NCBI GenBank assembly: GCA_900473415.1
Contig: UCLR01000019.1
Coordinates: 1-60,000, forward strand
DNA length: 60,000 bases
DNA from: Hyphomicrobiales bacterium
GTDB taxonomy: Bacteria; Pseudomonadota; Alphaproteobacteria; Rhizobiales; Beijerinckiaceae
Direction: 5' to 3'
Shown here one piece after another: positions 9,362 to 16,850 of this stretch. Position 1 is the stretch's first letter; every line of letters starts with the position of its first letter. The notes below the pieces were generated by a model, which was not told where the DNA came from, did not search any database, and saw only the letters and a program-made list of their open reading frames with translations. The position numbers were made by a program, and so were the translations under genes.

Positions 9362-10230
9362 CCGCGCGCTCCGAAAAGTCCGGTCGGCTTGAACAGGAGC
9401 ACGAGGATGAAGATCAGGAAGATGCCGATCTGTCCGAGGCTGTCGCCGAGAAAGAGGCTCGATACAGCCTCGACGACGCCGATCAGCAAACCGCCGATCA
9501 GCGCACCCGGGATCGACCCCATGCCACCGAGCACGACGATGGTGAACGCGACCAGCACGAAGGCGGCGCCTGTCGTCGGGCTCACATAGAAAGACGGCAT
9601 CAGCAGGCCGCCGGCGATCGCCAGACATGCAGTGCCAAGCGCGAAGGTCACGGCGTAGACATGCGCCACATCGATACCGACGAGGCTGGCGCCGAGCTTC
9701 TCCTTGGCGACGGCACGGATCGCCTTGCCGATATCGGTGCGATCGAGAATGAGCCATAGAATGATCGCGGTGACGATCGACACGCCGAGCCCAATGACCC
9801 GCGGCAGGCCGAGCAGGAGCGGCCCGATCGGGACGACCTCGAACGCGTAGTCGGTGGCGATGGTCCGCGTGTCGGAGTTGAACCCCGCCAGAAGCAGGTT
9901 CTGGATGATGATCGACAGCCCCAGCGTCACGAGCAGGATGCCGTTGTCCGAGCCGTGGCTAGCCGGGCCAATGATGAAGCGCTGGAGGCCGTAGCCGATG
10001 ACAAACATCAGCGGCGTGATCACGGCGGTCGACAGGTAGGGATCGAGGCCGAGCCGGTCGAAGGCCAGCCAGACGAGATACATGGCAACCGTCAGCAGGG
10101 CGCCGTGCGCAAAATTGACGATGTGAAGCACGCCGTAGATCAGCGTAAGCCCCAGAGCGACGAGCGCATAAACGGCGCCGAGCATCAGCCCGTTCAAGAG
10201 CGCCTCGATAATGATGACCGGCGAATACAT
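9358..10230 (-). CDS. livH: Branched-chain-type ABC transporter permease (LivH)
   Basis: This 290-aa permease begins MYSPVIIIEALLNGLMLGAV and carries the LivH hallmark LTLIYGVLHIVNFAHGALL. The start at 10230 is supported by an AAGGAA ribosome-binding site a few bases upstream. The longer upstream frame runs through a strong hairpin and is not coding. It lies 97 bases downstream of the binding-protein gene. Confidence 0.92.
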   Translation of the reverse strand: MYSPVIIIEALLNGLMLGAVYALVALGLTLIYGVLHIVNFAHGALLTVAMYLVWLAFDRLGLDPYLSTAVITPLMFVIGYGLQRFIIGPASHGSDNGILLVTLGLSIIIQNLLLAGFNSDTRTIATDYAFEVVPIGPLLLGLPRVIGLGVSIVTAIILWLILDRTDIGKAIRAVAKEKLGASLVGIDVAHVYAVTFALGTACLAIAGGLLMPSFYVSPTTGAAFVLVAFTIVVLGGMGSIPGALIGGLLIGVVEAVSSLFLGDSLGQIGIFLIFILVLLFKPTGLFGARG

Positions 10231-10280
10231 GAACTTCCTTTGGCGAAGGTCCCTGCGACCTTTTCCCGAACCGGCGAGGT

Positions 10281-10310
10281 AGCCCGGAACGAAAAACGCC
10301 GTTCCGGGCT
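10281..10310 (-). promoter_or_regulatory. Strong hairpin between binding-protein gene and livH
   Basis: A perfect 11-bp stem (AGCCCGGAACG/CGTTCCGGGCT) with an 8-base loop lies just after the binding-protein stop codon. Such hairpins commonly protect the upstream message, so that binding protein is made in excess over permease. No U-tract follows, so it is not a classical full terminator. Confidence 0.6.
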
Positions 10311-10327
10311 CGCCGCACCCTCTTGGA

Positions 10328-11554
10328 TCAACCGTTTGCCGGGAATTTCGGCTTGGACTGCGCAAACTGATCCGGATAGATGACCTTGATCTGGCCGCCC
10401 TGAACCTGGGTGTTCAGCGGAATGGCGTTGACGTTCTGGCCGGTCGCGTCGAACTTCGACTTGCCGTAAGGCATCACGCCGCTATCGAATTCGTTCTTGG
10501 ACAGCGCCTCGATGATCGCGCCGCTTTCCTTGCTCTTGGCGAATTCGAGTGCCTGCGCCGCAACCTTGACGACCGAGTAGTTGATCGGCGCGTTGTAGGC
10601 GTAGAACTTGCCGGCCGCCTTGACGGTTTCCATCAGCTTGTCGTTGACGGGATTCTTCGGATCGCCCCAGTGGTTGACGTCCATGACGCCTTCAGCGGCT
10701 TCGGGGAATTCGCTGACGAACTTGTAGCTGGAGGCCGCGCCGCCGAAGAGCGCGTAGATGCCGGCCTTCGGCTTGACGCGCTGCTGCTGCAGGGTGCGGG
10801 CGAACAGCACGAACTCGTTGAAGTAGTGAGACGGGATGATGAGGTCGGGCTGCAGCGACCGCAGGCGCAGCACCACGTTCGACATGTCGCGGGCGGGCGT
10901 CGGGTGGGAGATCGTCTCGATCACCTGGAGTCCGAGCTTCGGCAGGCGCTCCTGCATCAGCTTGGCGAGACCGGAGCCGAGCAGCCCGTCCTCATGCACG
11001 ATCGCGACGGTCTTGGCCGGCTTGCCGGCCGCGTCGTTGAGGGTGACGAGGTTCTTCAGCGCCACGTCGGCGGCCATCGAGAAGCTCGGGTTCATCCGGA
11101 AGACGTTCTTCAGATTGCGGGTCATCAGCGCGTCCGACACCGCGCTGTCGATGATGAACGGCAATTCGTAACGCGCCGCCGCCTGGGTCGCGGTCATTGC
11201 GATGCCGCTCGCAAAGCCGCCGATGACGATCGACGCGCCATCCGCCTTCAGCTGCTCGGTCGCCTGGGCGCCCGCCTCGGCATTGGAGCGGGAATCGCCG
11301 ATCAGAAGCTCGAGCCTGGCGCCGCCGAGCGCCTTGATGCCGCCGGCGTCGTTGATTTCCTTGATCGCATATTCCGCCCCGATGCGCGCGAGATCGCCGT
11401 CGCCGGCGAAGGCACCGGTGATCGGCTGTAACAAGCCGATCTTCACAGTCGGCGCCTGGGCGCGGACGAGCCCGGGCGCAGCAAGCATCGTGGCGGCGGC
11501 GCCACCTGCCTTCAACACATTGCGGCGGGAAACGGCGTTCATGAGCGTCTTCAT
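10328..11554 (-). CDS. Periplasmic substrate-binding protein, LivJ/LivK type, Tat-exported
   Basis: This 408-aa protein has a twin-arginine signal (SRRNVLKAGGAAATMLAAPG, residues 9-28) and a mature part typical of Peripla_BP_6 (VKIGLLQPITGAFAGDGDLARIG). The start at 11554 has an AAGGAAGG ribosome-binding site and overlaps the stop of the gntR-like gene by four bases, so regulator and binding protein are translationally coupled. It captures the substrate for LivHMGF. Tat export is common for alphaproteobacterial members of this family. Confidence 0.9.
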   Translation of the reverse strand: MKTLMNAVSRRNVLKAGGAAATMLAAPGLVRAQAPTVKIGLLQPITGAFAGDGDLARIGAEYAIKEINDAGGIKALGGARLELLIGDSRSNAEAGAQATEQLKADGASIVIGGFASGIAMTATQAAARYELPFIIDSAVSDALMTRNLKNVFRMNPSFSMAADVALKNLVTLNDAAGKPAKTVAIVHEDGLLGSGLAKLMQERLPKLGLQVIETISHPTPARDMSNVVLRLRSLQPDLIIPSHYFNEFVLFARTLQQQRVKPKAGIYALFGGAASSYKFVSEFPEAAEGVMDVNHWGDPKNPVNDKLMETVKAAGKFYAYNAPINYSVVKVAAQALEFAKSKESGAIIEALSKNEFDSGVMPYGKSKFDATGQNVNAIPLNTQVQGGQIKVIYPDQFAQSKPKFPANG

Positions 11555-12384
11555 GTCTTCACCTTCCTTTTGATTGCGCGGGGTCGGGGTGCTCGCTCGC
11601 TTCGATAGACCTCGGATGTCGGGGACCAGTGCCGGCTCCCCTCACCTCCCTTGCGAACAAGGTTCATTTGGAGGCTGTACCGGTCAGGACGATAAAGGGC
11701 CTGGAGATATTCCATGCCTCGCCCGTTCTTCCCGTGAACCACACGCGTCAACGATATGAGCGGCGAGCCCACGCCGATGCCGAGCGCCTCGGCTACCTCC
11801 GGATTCGCAAGAACCGCGCCCACTTCCTGCCACGCGGTTTCCGCACGCAGGCCGGACCTCTCCATCAGCTCGAGGAGGGCCATGTGGGCGAGATCGTCGC
11901 GTGAATATTCGCGGCCGATACGCTCGGGCACGTAAGCGGTCAGATAGGAGAACGGGACATCATCGAAGGAACGCACGCGCACCGACTTCTGGACGCGCTC
12001 GTCAGCATCGACGCGCAGTGCCTCCGCCACCTTTTCCGGCGGCTCGACATATTCGAAGGCGATGAGCCGGACGGCCGTCGAGCGCCCCATCTCGATGAGG
12101 TGCGCAAAAGCGTTGGACAGGTCAGCGGTCACAGGCTGACCGAATTCGGCGCCTTTCACATAAGTGCCCGACCCCACCCGCTTCTCGACGAGATTCTCCT
12201 TGGCGAGAAGATCGAGAGCCAGCCGGACAGTGACGCGCGACACCGCATATTGCTGCGCCAGGGCGAATTCGCTGGGCAGGCGCGCGCCCGCCCTCAACTC
12301 GCCGGAGACGACCTTGTCCCGAAGCAGAAGGTACACCTTCTGGGTCTTCAGCGGTTCCGTCGCCAGCCTCACTGCTCGATCCAA
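11551..12384 (-). CDS. GntR-family transcriptional regulator with UTRA domain (HutC-like)
   Basis: This 277-aa protein has an N-terminal winged helix (LPSEFALAQQYAVSRVTVRL, about residues 37-56, then the wing VGSGTYV) and a C-terminal UTRA ligand-binding domain (about 100-255). HutC/FadR-type regulators with UTRA usually repress catabolic operons until an intermediate binds. It is the first gene of the minus-strand unit. The annotated start is TTG; a GTG four codons later is equally possible. An inverted-repeat-like element sits between its promoter and start codon, consistent with autorepression, and a related site lies upstream of the leuC-like gene. Confidence 0.88.
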   Translation of the reverse strand: MDRAVRLATEPLKTQKVYLLLRDKVVSGELRAGARLPSEFALAQQYAVSRVTVRLALDLLAKENLVEKRVGSGTYVKGAEFGQPVTADLSNAFAHLIEMGRSTAVRLIAFEYVEPPEKVAEALRVDADERVQKSVRVRSFDDVPFSYLTAYVPERIGREYSRDDLAHMALLELMERSGLRAETAWQEVGAVLANPEVAEALGIGVGSPLISLTRVVHGKNGRGMEYLQALYRPDRYSLQMNLVRKGGEGSRHWSPTSEVYRSERAPRPRAIKRKVKT

Positions 12385-12408
12385 ATCTATCTTATTTTTA
12401 GGACAGCT
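12385..12408. promoter_or_regulatory. Candidate GntR operator, downstream of the gntR promoter
   Basis: A 24-base element starts ATCTAT, has the centre TTATTT and ends ACAGCT. It matches the better inverted repeat at 16773-16796 at 16 of 24 positions with the same arm spacing. It covers the transcription start and start-codon region of gntR, where a repressor would block the unit. Confidence 0.45.
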
Positions 12409-12410
12409 TT

Positions 12411-12439
12411 TGTATAATGTAGATGACAGGTCTGGTCAA
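12411..12439 (-). promoter_or_regulatory. Sigma-70-type promoter for the gntR-liv-hyu unit
   Basis: On the minus strand a TTGACC -35 (12434-12439) and TATACA -10 (12411-12416) are separated by exactly 17 bases, pointing towards gntR. On the plus strand the same AT-rich patch reads TATAAT (12413-12418), a possible -10 for the divergent oxidoreductase gene, without a good -35. Confidence 0.6.
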
Positions 12440-12504
12440 TGCCCATATAACGACCACACAGAAATCCTGCCCACCTGCAGTGCAACATCGGGGATCGAAG
12501 GGTC

Positions 12505-14478
12505 ATGGCATCGATCTTTCTGCACGCTCTCTCGCCGCTGAATGTCGGGGCGCTGCAGTTTCGCAACCGGATCATCGTCCCCGCCCATACGACCAATTTC
12601 GGCGAGCACCACATGCCGAGCGAAAGGCACCTCGCCTATCACCGCGAGCGGGCGAGAGGCGGCGTCGGAGCCATCATCTTCGAATCCATCCGCGTTCATG
12701 CCAATTCGCTGGGGCGGCCCCAGGCGGTCTGCGGATTCGACCCAGCCTGCATCGAACCGTTCCGGAAGATTACCGATGCGGTGAAGGCCGAGGGCGCACG
12801 CATTCTCGGCCAGGTGATCCATCTCGGCCGGCAGGTGGAAGGCGATTTCGAGCGAACCGTCTCGTGGGGGCCCTCGCCCATTCCGTGGTCGACTTCGGCG
12901 CTGCCGCCGCGCCCCATGGACCGGGCCGACATGGACGAGGTCATCGCGGGCCATGTCCGCACCGCCCGCAATCTCGTTGTGGCCGGTTTCGAGGGGATCG
13001 AGCTGCAAATGGCCCATGGCCACCTCCTGCAGCAGTTCCTCTCCCCGCTCTCCAACCAGCGCGATGACGACTATGGCGGCTCGATGGAGAACCGGATGCG
13101 TTTTCCCATTGAGGTCTTGAAAGCCGTTCGCGCCGAGGTGGGCGAAGGCTTCTGCCTCGGGGTTAGGCTGAGCGGCGAGGAATATATCGAGGGCGGGCTG
13201 ACGATCGAGGAGGCAGAGCTGATCGCGCCCGCGCTCGCGAAAGCGGCGCGGATCGATTTCTTCAACGTTTCGCACTCCGCCTATCACGCTTCATACTCGC
13301 TGGCGACGCAGATGGCCGACATGGCCATCGATCCGAAGCCGTTTCGGGAGCTTCCGGCCCGCATCCGCGCAGCTCTGCGCGCCGAGAACCGGGCGATACC
13401 GGTCTTCGCAGTCTGCCGCTTTACAGGTCTCGCCGAGGCCGACGCGCTGATCGCGGCCGGGGGCGCCGATGCCGTCGGCATGGCCCGCGCGCATCTGGCC
13501 GAACCGGCGATCGTCCGAAAGACGGTCGAGGGGCGAATGCACGAGATCCGCGGCTGCATCGCCTGCAATCAGGGCTGCGCCGGCATGCTGGAAAAGAACC
13601 TGCCGATCCGCTGCCTCGTCAACCCGCGTGCCGGGCTTGAAGGCGAATGGCCGGAGCTCGCCGCGCTGCGGGCCGAACAGCAGAAGCGGCTTCTCGTCGT
13701 CGGCGGCGGCCCGGCCGGGCTGGAAGCGGCGCGGACGGCGGCCGAGCGCGGCTACGCCGTCACGCTTTGGGAAAGGGGAGAGCGGCTGGGCGGCCAACTC
13801 CTCGATGCCACCAAGATGCCGAAGCGTTCGAAATTCGCCGACCTCCTCAGCGCCCAGATCGCCGACATGGAGCGGTTCGGCATCACGGTCGAATGCGAAC
13901 GGCAGGCGGATGCGACCGCCATCGCGGCCTTCCGCGCCGATCAGGTTTTCCTGGCGACGGGTTCGGCTCCGGTTCGTGCCCGCATCCCCGGCGGCGGCAA
14001 AGCCTTCACCATTCCCGAAGCGCTGGCCGATCCGGATGCACTCGGCAGCACCGTCGCCCTCTTCGACCGCACCGGCGAGTGGGCAGCCCTCACCCTGGCC
14101 GAGCATCTCGCCGATCTCGGCAAGGCCGTTACGTTCTTCTCTCCATCGGGCGGCATCGCCTGGCGTACGACGATCTATTCGACGCTTGCCAATTTCAAGC
14201 GGCTTCGCGAACGCAAGGTGCGGATCGCCACGTTCCGCCGGGTCAGCGCTTTCGACGGCGCGGAGCTGACGGTCGAAGACCTGTCGACCGGCGAAAGCGA
14301 GATCCTCACCGGCTTTACCGGTCTCGTCGCCGCGGAGCACAACTTCGCCGACCAGACCCTGTTTGCCGAGCTGCGCAGGCTCGGCGTTCCGGTACGGCAG
14401 ATCGGCGACAATCTCGCCCCTCGCACGGCACTTGAGGCCGTCTATCACGGCCATCTGGCCGCGCGCGAATTGGCATGA
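12505..14478 (+). CDS. Old-yellow-enzyme-type flavin/4Fe-4S oxidoreductase (2,4-dienoyl-CoA reductase-like)
   Basis: This 657-aa two-part protein has an N-terminal FMN TIM barrel of the old yellow enzyme family (about residues 5-340, with MAHGHLLQQFLSPLSNQR). The cysteine cluster CIACNQGC plus a following Cys (CLVNP), for one 4Fe-4S centre, comes next. A C-terminal dinucleotide-binding module (VVGGGPAGLEAARTAAERG) completes it. Length and order match 2,4-dienoyl-CoA reductase, enoate reductase and trimethylamine dehydrogenase relatives. It probably reduces an activated C=C bond or oxidises an amine. It is transcribed divergently from gntR and is probably co-regulated. The start codon ATG at 12505 lies just before the barrel. 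Confidence 0.88.
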   Translation: MASIFLHALSPLNVGALQFRNRIIVPAHTTNFGEHHMPSERHLAYHRERARGGVGAIIFESIRVHANSLGRPQAVCGFDPACIEPFRKITDAVKAEGARILGQVIHLGRQVEGDFERTVSWGPSPIPWSTSALPPRPMDRADMDEVIAGHVRTARNLVVAGFEGIELQMAHGHLLQQFLSPLSNQRDDDYGGSMENRMRFPIEVLKAVRAEVGEGFCLGVRLSGEEYIEGGLTIEEAELIAPALAKAARIDFFNVSHSAYHASYSLATQMADMAIDPKPFRELPARIRAALRAENRAIPVFAVCRFTGLAEADALIAAGGADAVGMARAHLAEPAIVRKTVEGRMHEIRGCIACNQGCAGMLEKNLPIRCLVNPRAGLEGEWPELAALRAEQQKRLLVVGGGPAGLEAARTAAERGYAVTLWERGERLGGQLLDATKMPKRSKFADLLSAQIADMERFGITVECERQADATAIAAFRADQVFLATGSAPVRARIPGGGKAFTIPEALADPDALGSTVALFDRTGEWAALTLAEHLADLGKAVTFFSPSGGIAWRTTIYSTLANFKRLRERKVRIATFRRVSAFDGAELTVEDLSTGESEILTGFTGLVAAEHNFADQTLFAELRRLGVPVRQIGDNLAPRTALEAVYHGHLAARELA

Positions 14479-14506
14479 CCGGAAGAGGCCCAACGGAAAC
14501 ATACCC

Positions 14507-15490
14507 ATGAGCATTCTCCTCACCGGCGCCGGCGGCTTCCTCGGTCTGAACCTCATCGAAACGCTCAGGGCGATGGGCGAGCCCGTCGTGGCCCTCAACA
14601 ACCGGCCGCTGCCGGCGAACTACCTCGCGAAAAATCCTGTTCCGGTAGAAATCGCCGACGTGCGCGACCGGGGCGCCATCGCCGGTATCCTCGCCCGCCA
14701 CGGCATCCGATGCATCATCCATGCCGCCGCGATCACACTCGGCCCGAAAAGCACGATCGCGACCGCGACTGACGCCTTCGACGTCAATACCGTTTCCACC
14801 GCCATCCTGCTGGAAGAGGGCCGCAAGGCAGGCATCACCCGCTTCGTCTATCCGAGCTCCTCGGCCGTCTATGGCGCCGCGCCCTTCCTGGGCAAGCCGG
14901 TGACGGAAGAGCTCGATCCGACGCCGACGACACTTTACGGCTTCACCAAGCTCGCCAGCGAAAGACTGGTCGCCGAGGCGGGCAGGAGCTTCGGCTTCAG
15001 CACCGTCCGCGCGCGCATCACCGCGGTCTTCGGCCCCTATGAGCACGAAACCGGCGTCCGGGAGACGATGAGCCCGCCGTTCCAGATCGCCCGCGCCGCA
15101 GCGGCCGGCAAGCACGTCCTCCTGCCATCGGGCGGCGCGCGCGACTGGACGAGCAGCCGCGACATCGCGCGCGCGCTCGCGATCCTGGCGACGACGGATA
15201 CCTTGCGCTCCGACCTCTACAATCTCGGCCTGGGCGAGACCTGGCATGTCCATGCGCTCTGCGAGCGCCTGGCTTCCGCCCATCCGGGCTGGCAATTCTC
15301 GACAGGAGCGGATGATGCCAGCGACAGCATCATCGCCTTCAACGACGATCTTTCGAGAGTCCGGCAACCCGTTTCCGGCGGCAGGTTCGAGCGCGATTCC
15401 GGTTTTCGCTTCAAGCGGCCGGGCGAGGCTTGTGCCGACTACCTGGGCTGGATCGCAGCGAACGACCTCGATGCCTTTTCCATTCACTGA
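14507..15490 (+). CDS. NAD-dependent epimerase/dehydratase-family protein (extended SDR)
   Basis: This 327-aa extended SDR has the nucleotide-binding motif LLTGAGGFLGLNLIETL at the N-terminus, the VYPSSSAVYGAAP segment and the YGFTK catalytic YxxxK. The start at 14507 follows a GGAAGAGG-type site and sits 28 bases after the flavoprotein gene, so the two are probably co-transcribed. Family members epimerise or reduce sugar nucleotides and hydroxy acids; here a redox step on the shared catabolic substrate is more likely than sugar-nucleotide chemistry. Function inferred from fold only. Confidence 0.8.
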   Translation: MSILLTGAGGFLGLNLIETLRAMGEPVVALNNRPLPANYLAKNPVPVEIADVRDRGAIAGILARHGIRCIIHAAAITLGPKSTIATATDAFDVNTVSTAILLEEGRKAGITRFVYPSSSAVYGAAPFLGKPVTEELDPTPTTLYGFTKLASERLVAEAGRSFGFSTVRARITAVFGPYEHETGVRETMSPPFQIARAAAAGKHVLLPSGGARDWTSSRDIARALAILATTDTLRSDLYNLGLGETWHVHALCERLASAHPGWQFSTGADDASDSIIAFNDDLSRVRQPVSGGRFERDSGFRFKRPGEACADYLGWIAANDLDAFSIH

Positions 15491-15506
15491 AGCAAGGAGA
15501 CATGCC

Positions 15507-15935
15507 TTGAAAGTCATCTATACCGCCGAAGCACTGGCCAAGGGTGGCCGCACGGGAACCGCCGAGGCCCTGGACGGCCAGGGCGAGCTGAAGATCAACC
15601 TCGTCAAGCCGAAGAGCATGGCAGGTCCCGGCACCGGCGGCACCAATCCCGAACAGCTCTTCGCCGCCGGCTATGCCGCCTGCTTCATCAGCACCATGGA
15701 TTTTCTCGCCAAGCAGAAGAAGCTCGCGATCGGTACGCCGGAGATCCATTGCTCCGTCGACATCGGACCGCGCGAGAGCGCGCCGGGCTACGGGCTGGCC
15801 GTGCGGATGAAGGTCACGATCCCCGGCATCGAAAAAGCTGAAGCCGCCGAGCTTCTGGAAGCGACGCACCAGACGTGCCCCTATTCGAACGCCATCCGCG
15901 GTAACGTGGCGGTCGATCTCAGCCTTGCCGGTTAA
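15507..15935 (+). CDS. ohr: OsmC/Ohr-family organic hydroperoxide reductase
   Basis: This 142-aa protein matches Ohr, the thiol peroxidase that reduces organic hydroperoxides. It has the peroxidatic Cys in NPEQLFAAGYAACF and the resolving Cys in THQTCPYSNAIRGN. The start is TTG at 15507: an AAGGAG site at 15494-15499 is ideally spaced for it, while the nearby ATG at 15502 reads straight into a stop. It lies 16 bases after the epimerase gene, so it appears to be part of that operon. No ohrR is adjacent, unlike the usual arrangement, suggesting that here it protects against peroxides made by the flavoenzymes. Confidence 0.9.
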   Translation: MKVIYTAEALAKGGRTGTAEALDGQGELKINLVKPKSMAGPGTGGTNPEQLFAAGYAACFISTMDFLAKQKKLAIGTPEIHCSVDIGPRESAPGYGLAVRMKVTIPGIEKAEAAELLEATHQTCPYSNAIRGNVAVDLSLAG

Positions 15936-15955
15936 GCCGGCTGCGCCCCGCCATG

Positions 15956-16702
15956 CTAACGCGCCGTATAACCACCATCCGCCAACACGTCGGTACCGGT
16001 GATGAAGGCCGCATCGTCTGAAACGAGGAAAAGCGCCGTCGCGGCGATTTCCTCCGGCTTGCCGATGCGGCCGATCGGGTGCAGAGGCGCGAGCGCGGCG
16101 ATCGCCGCCTCGTCGCCGCCAGCCTGGCGCGCAACCCGGCCCGTCAGCACCGCTCCAGGCGACAGGCTGACGGCCCGGATCCCGTCGCCCGCATGATCGA
16201 GCGCGAGGCTGCGGGTCAGCGAATGCAGAGCTGCCTTGCTCGCCGAATAGGCGGCTCGCCCCGGCGTCGTCACATGGCCGAGCTGCGAGGCGATGTTGAG
16301 GATCACGCCGCCCTGCCGGCGCATGAGCGGAATGGCGTGTTTGCAGAGCAGGAAGGCGCCGGTCAGGTTGATGTCGAGCGTCTGCTTCCATTTCTCGAGC
16401 GGGATGTCGCAAACAGTTCCCAGCGGCGTTTCCGCAGCGGCATTGTTGACGAGGATGTCGATGCGTCCAAAATGGTCGGCCACCATCTCGACGGCCGTGG
16501 AAACGGCCTGCGGATCGCCGATGTCGCAGGCGACCGGCAGCGCCCTGCCGGTTTCGAACCCTTCGGTTGCCACGGCGCGAAGATCGAGAAGCGCGACCGA
16601 AGCACCCGCATCCGCAAAGCGTCGGGCGATGGCCATGCCGATATCGCCACCCGCTCCGGTAACAATGGCGACGCGACCTTCCAACGGCTTCGGCGTAAAC
16701 AT
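15956..16702 (-). CDS. Short-chain dehydrogenase/reductase
   Basis: This 248-aa classical SDR has TGAGGDIG near residue 15, NNAA at about 87-90, the catalytic Ser in NIASQLGHV, YSASK as YxxxK, and a C-terminal DGGYTAR. It is probably an NAD(P)-dependent alcohol or hydroxy-acid dehydrogenase. It is convergent with ohr (20-base gap) and divergent from the leuC-like gene, sharing the 148-base intergenic region with the strong inverted repeat at 16773-16796, so it may belong to the same regulon. Confidence 0.88.
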   Translation of the reverse strand: MFTPKPLEGRVAIVTGAGGDIGMAIARRFADAGASVALLDLRAVATEGFETGRALPVACDIGDPQAVSTAVEMVADHFGRIDILVNNAAAETPLGTVCDIPLEKWKQTLDINLTGAFLLCKHAIPLMRRQGGVILNIASQLGHVTTPGRAAYSASKAALHSLTRSLALDHAGDGIRAVSLSPGAVLTGRVARQAGGDEAAIAALAPLHPIGRIGKPEEIAATALFLVSDDAAFITGTDVLADGGYTAR

Positions 16703-16756
16703 GAAACTGTTCTTTCCGGTAGAGTTTCAGCGCGCCCGATCGTGGGACCTCACGCC

Positions 16757-16783
16757 TTGATATGCAAATCGCATCTGTATTAT
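16757..16783 (+). promoter_or_regulatory. Candidate promoter for the leuCD-like operon
   Basis: TTGATA (16757-16762) and TATTAT (16778-16783) are separated by 15 bases; reading the first hexamer as CTTGAT gives 16. The -10 overlaps the left half of the inverted repeat at 16773-16796, a repressor-like layout. Confidence 0.45.
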
Positions 16784-16796
16784 TTACGATACAGAT
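16773..16796. promoter_or_regulatory. Perfect 8-bp inverted repeat, candidate GntR operator
   Basis: ATCTGTAT and ATACAGAT are perfect inverted arms separated by 8 bases (centre TATTTACG). The site lies between the divergent SDR and leuC-like genes and covers the likely -10. Its geometry and half the sequence recur at 12385-12408 before gntR. Confidence 0.6.
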
Positions 16797-16850
16797 TCAA
16801 GAGGACTGCCGCGGCGAACGCAGGCGGTTGAAGCTTGGGAGCAAACGATT

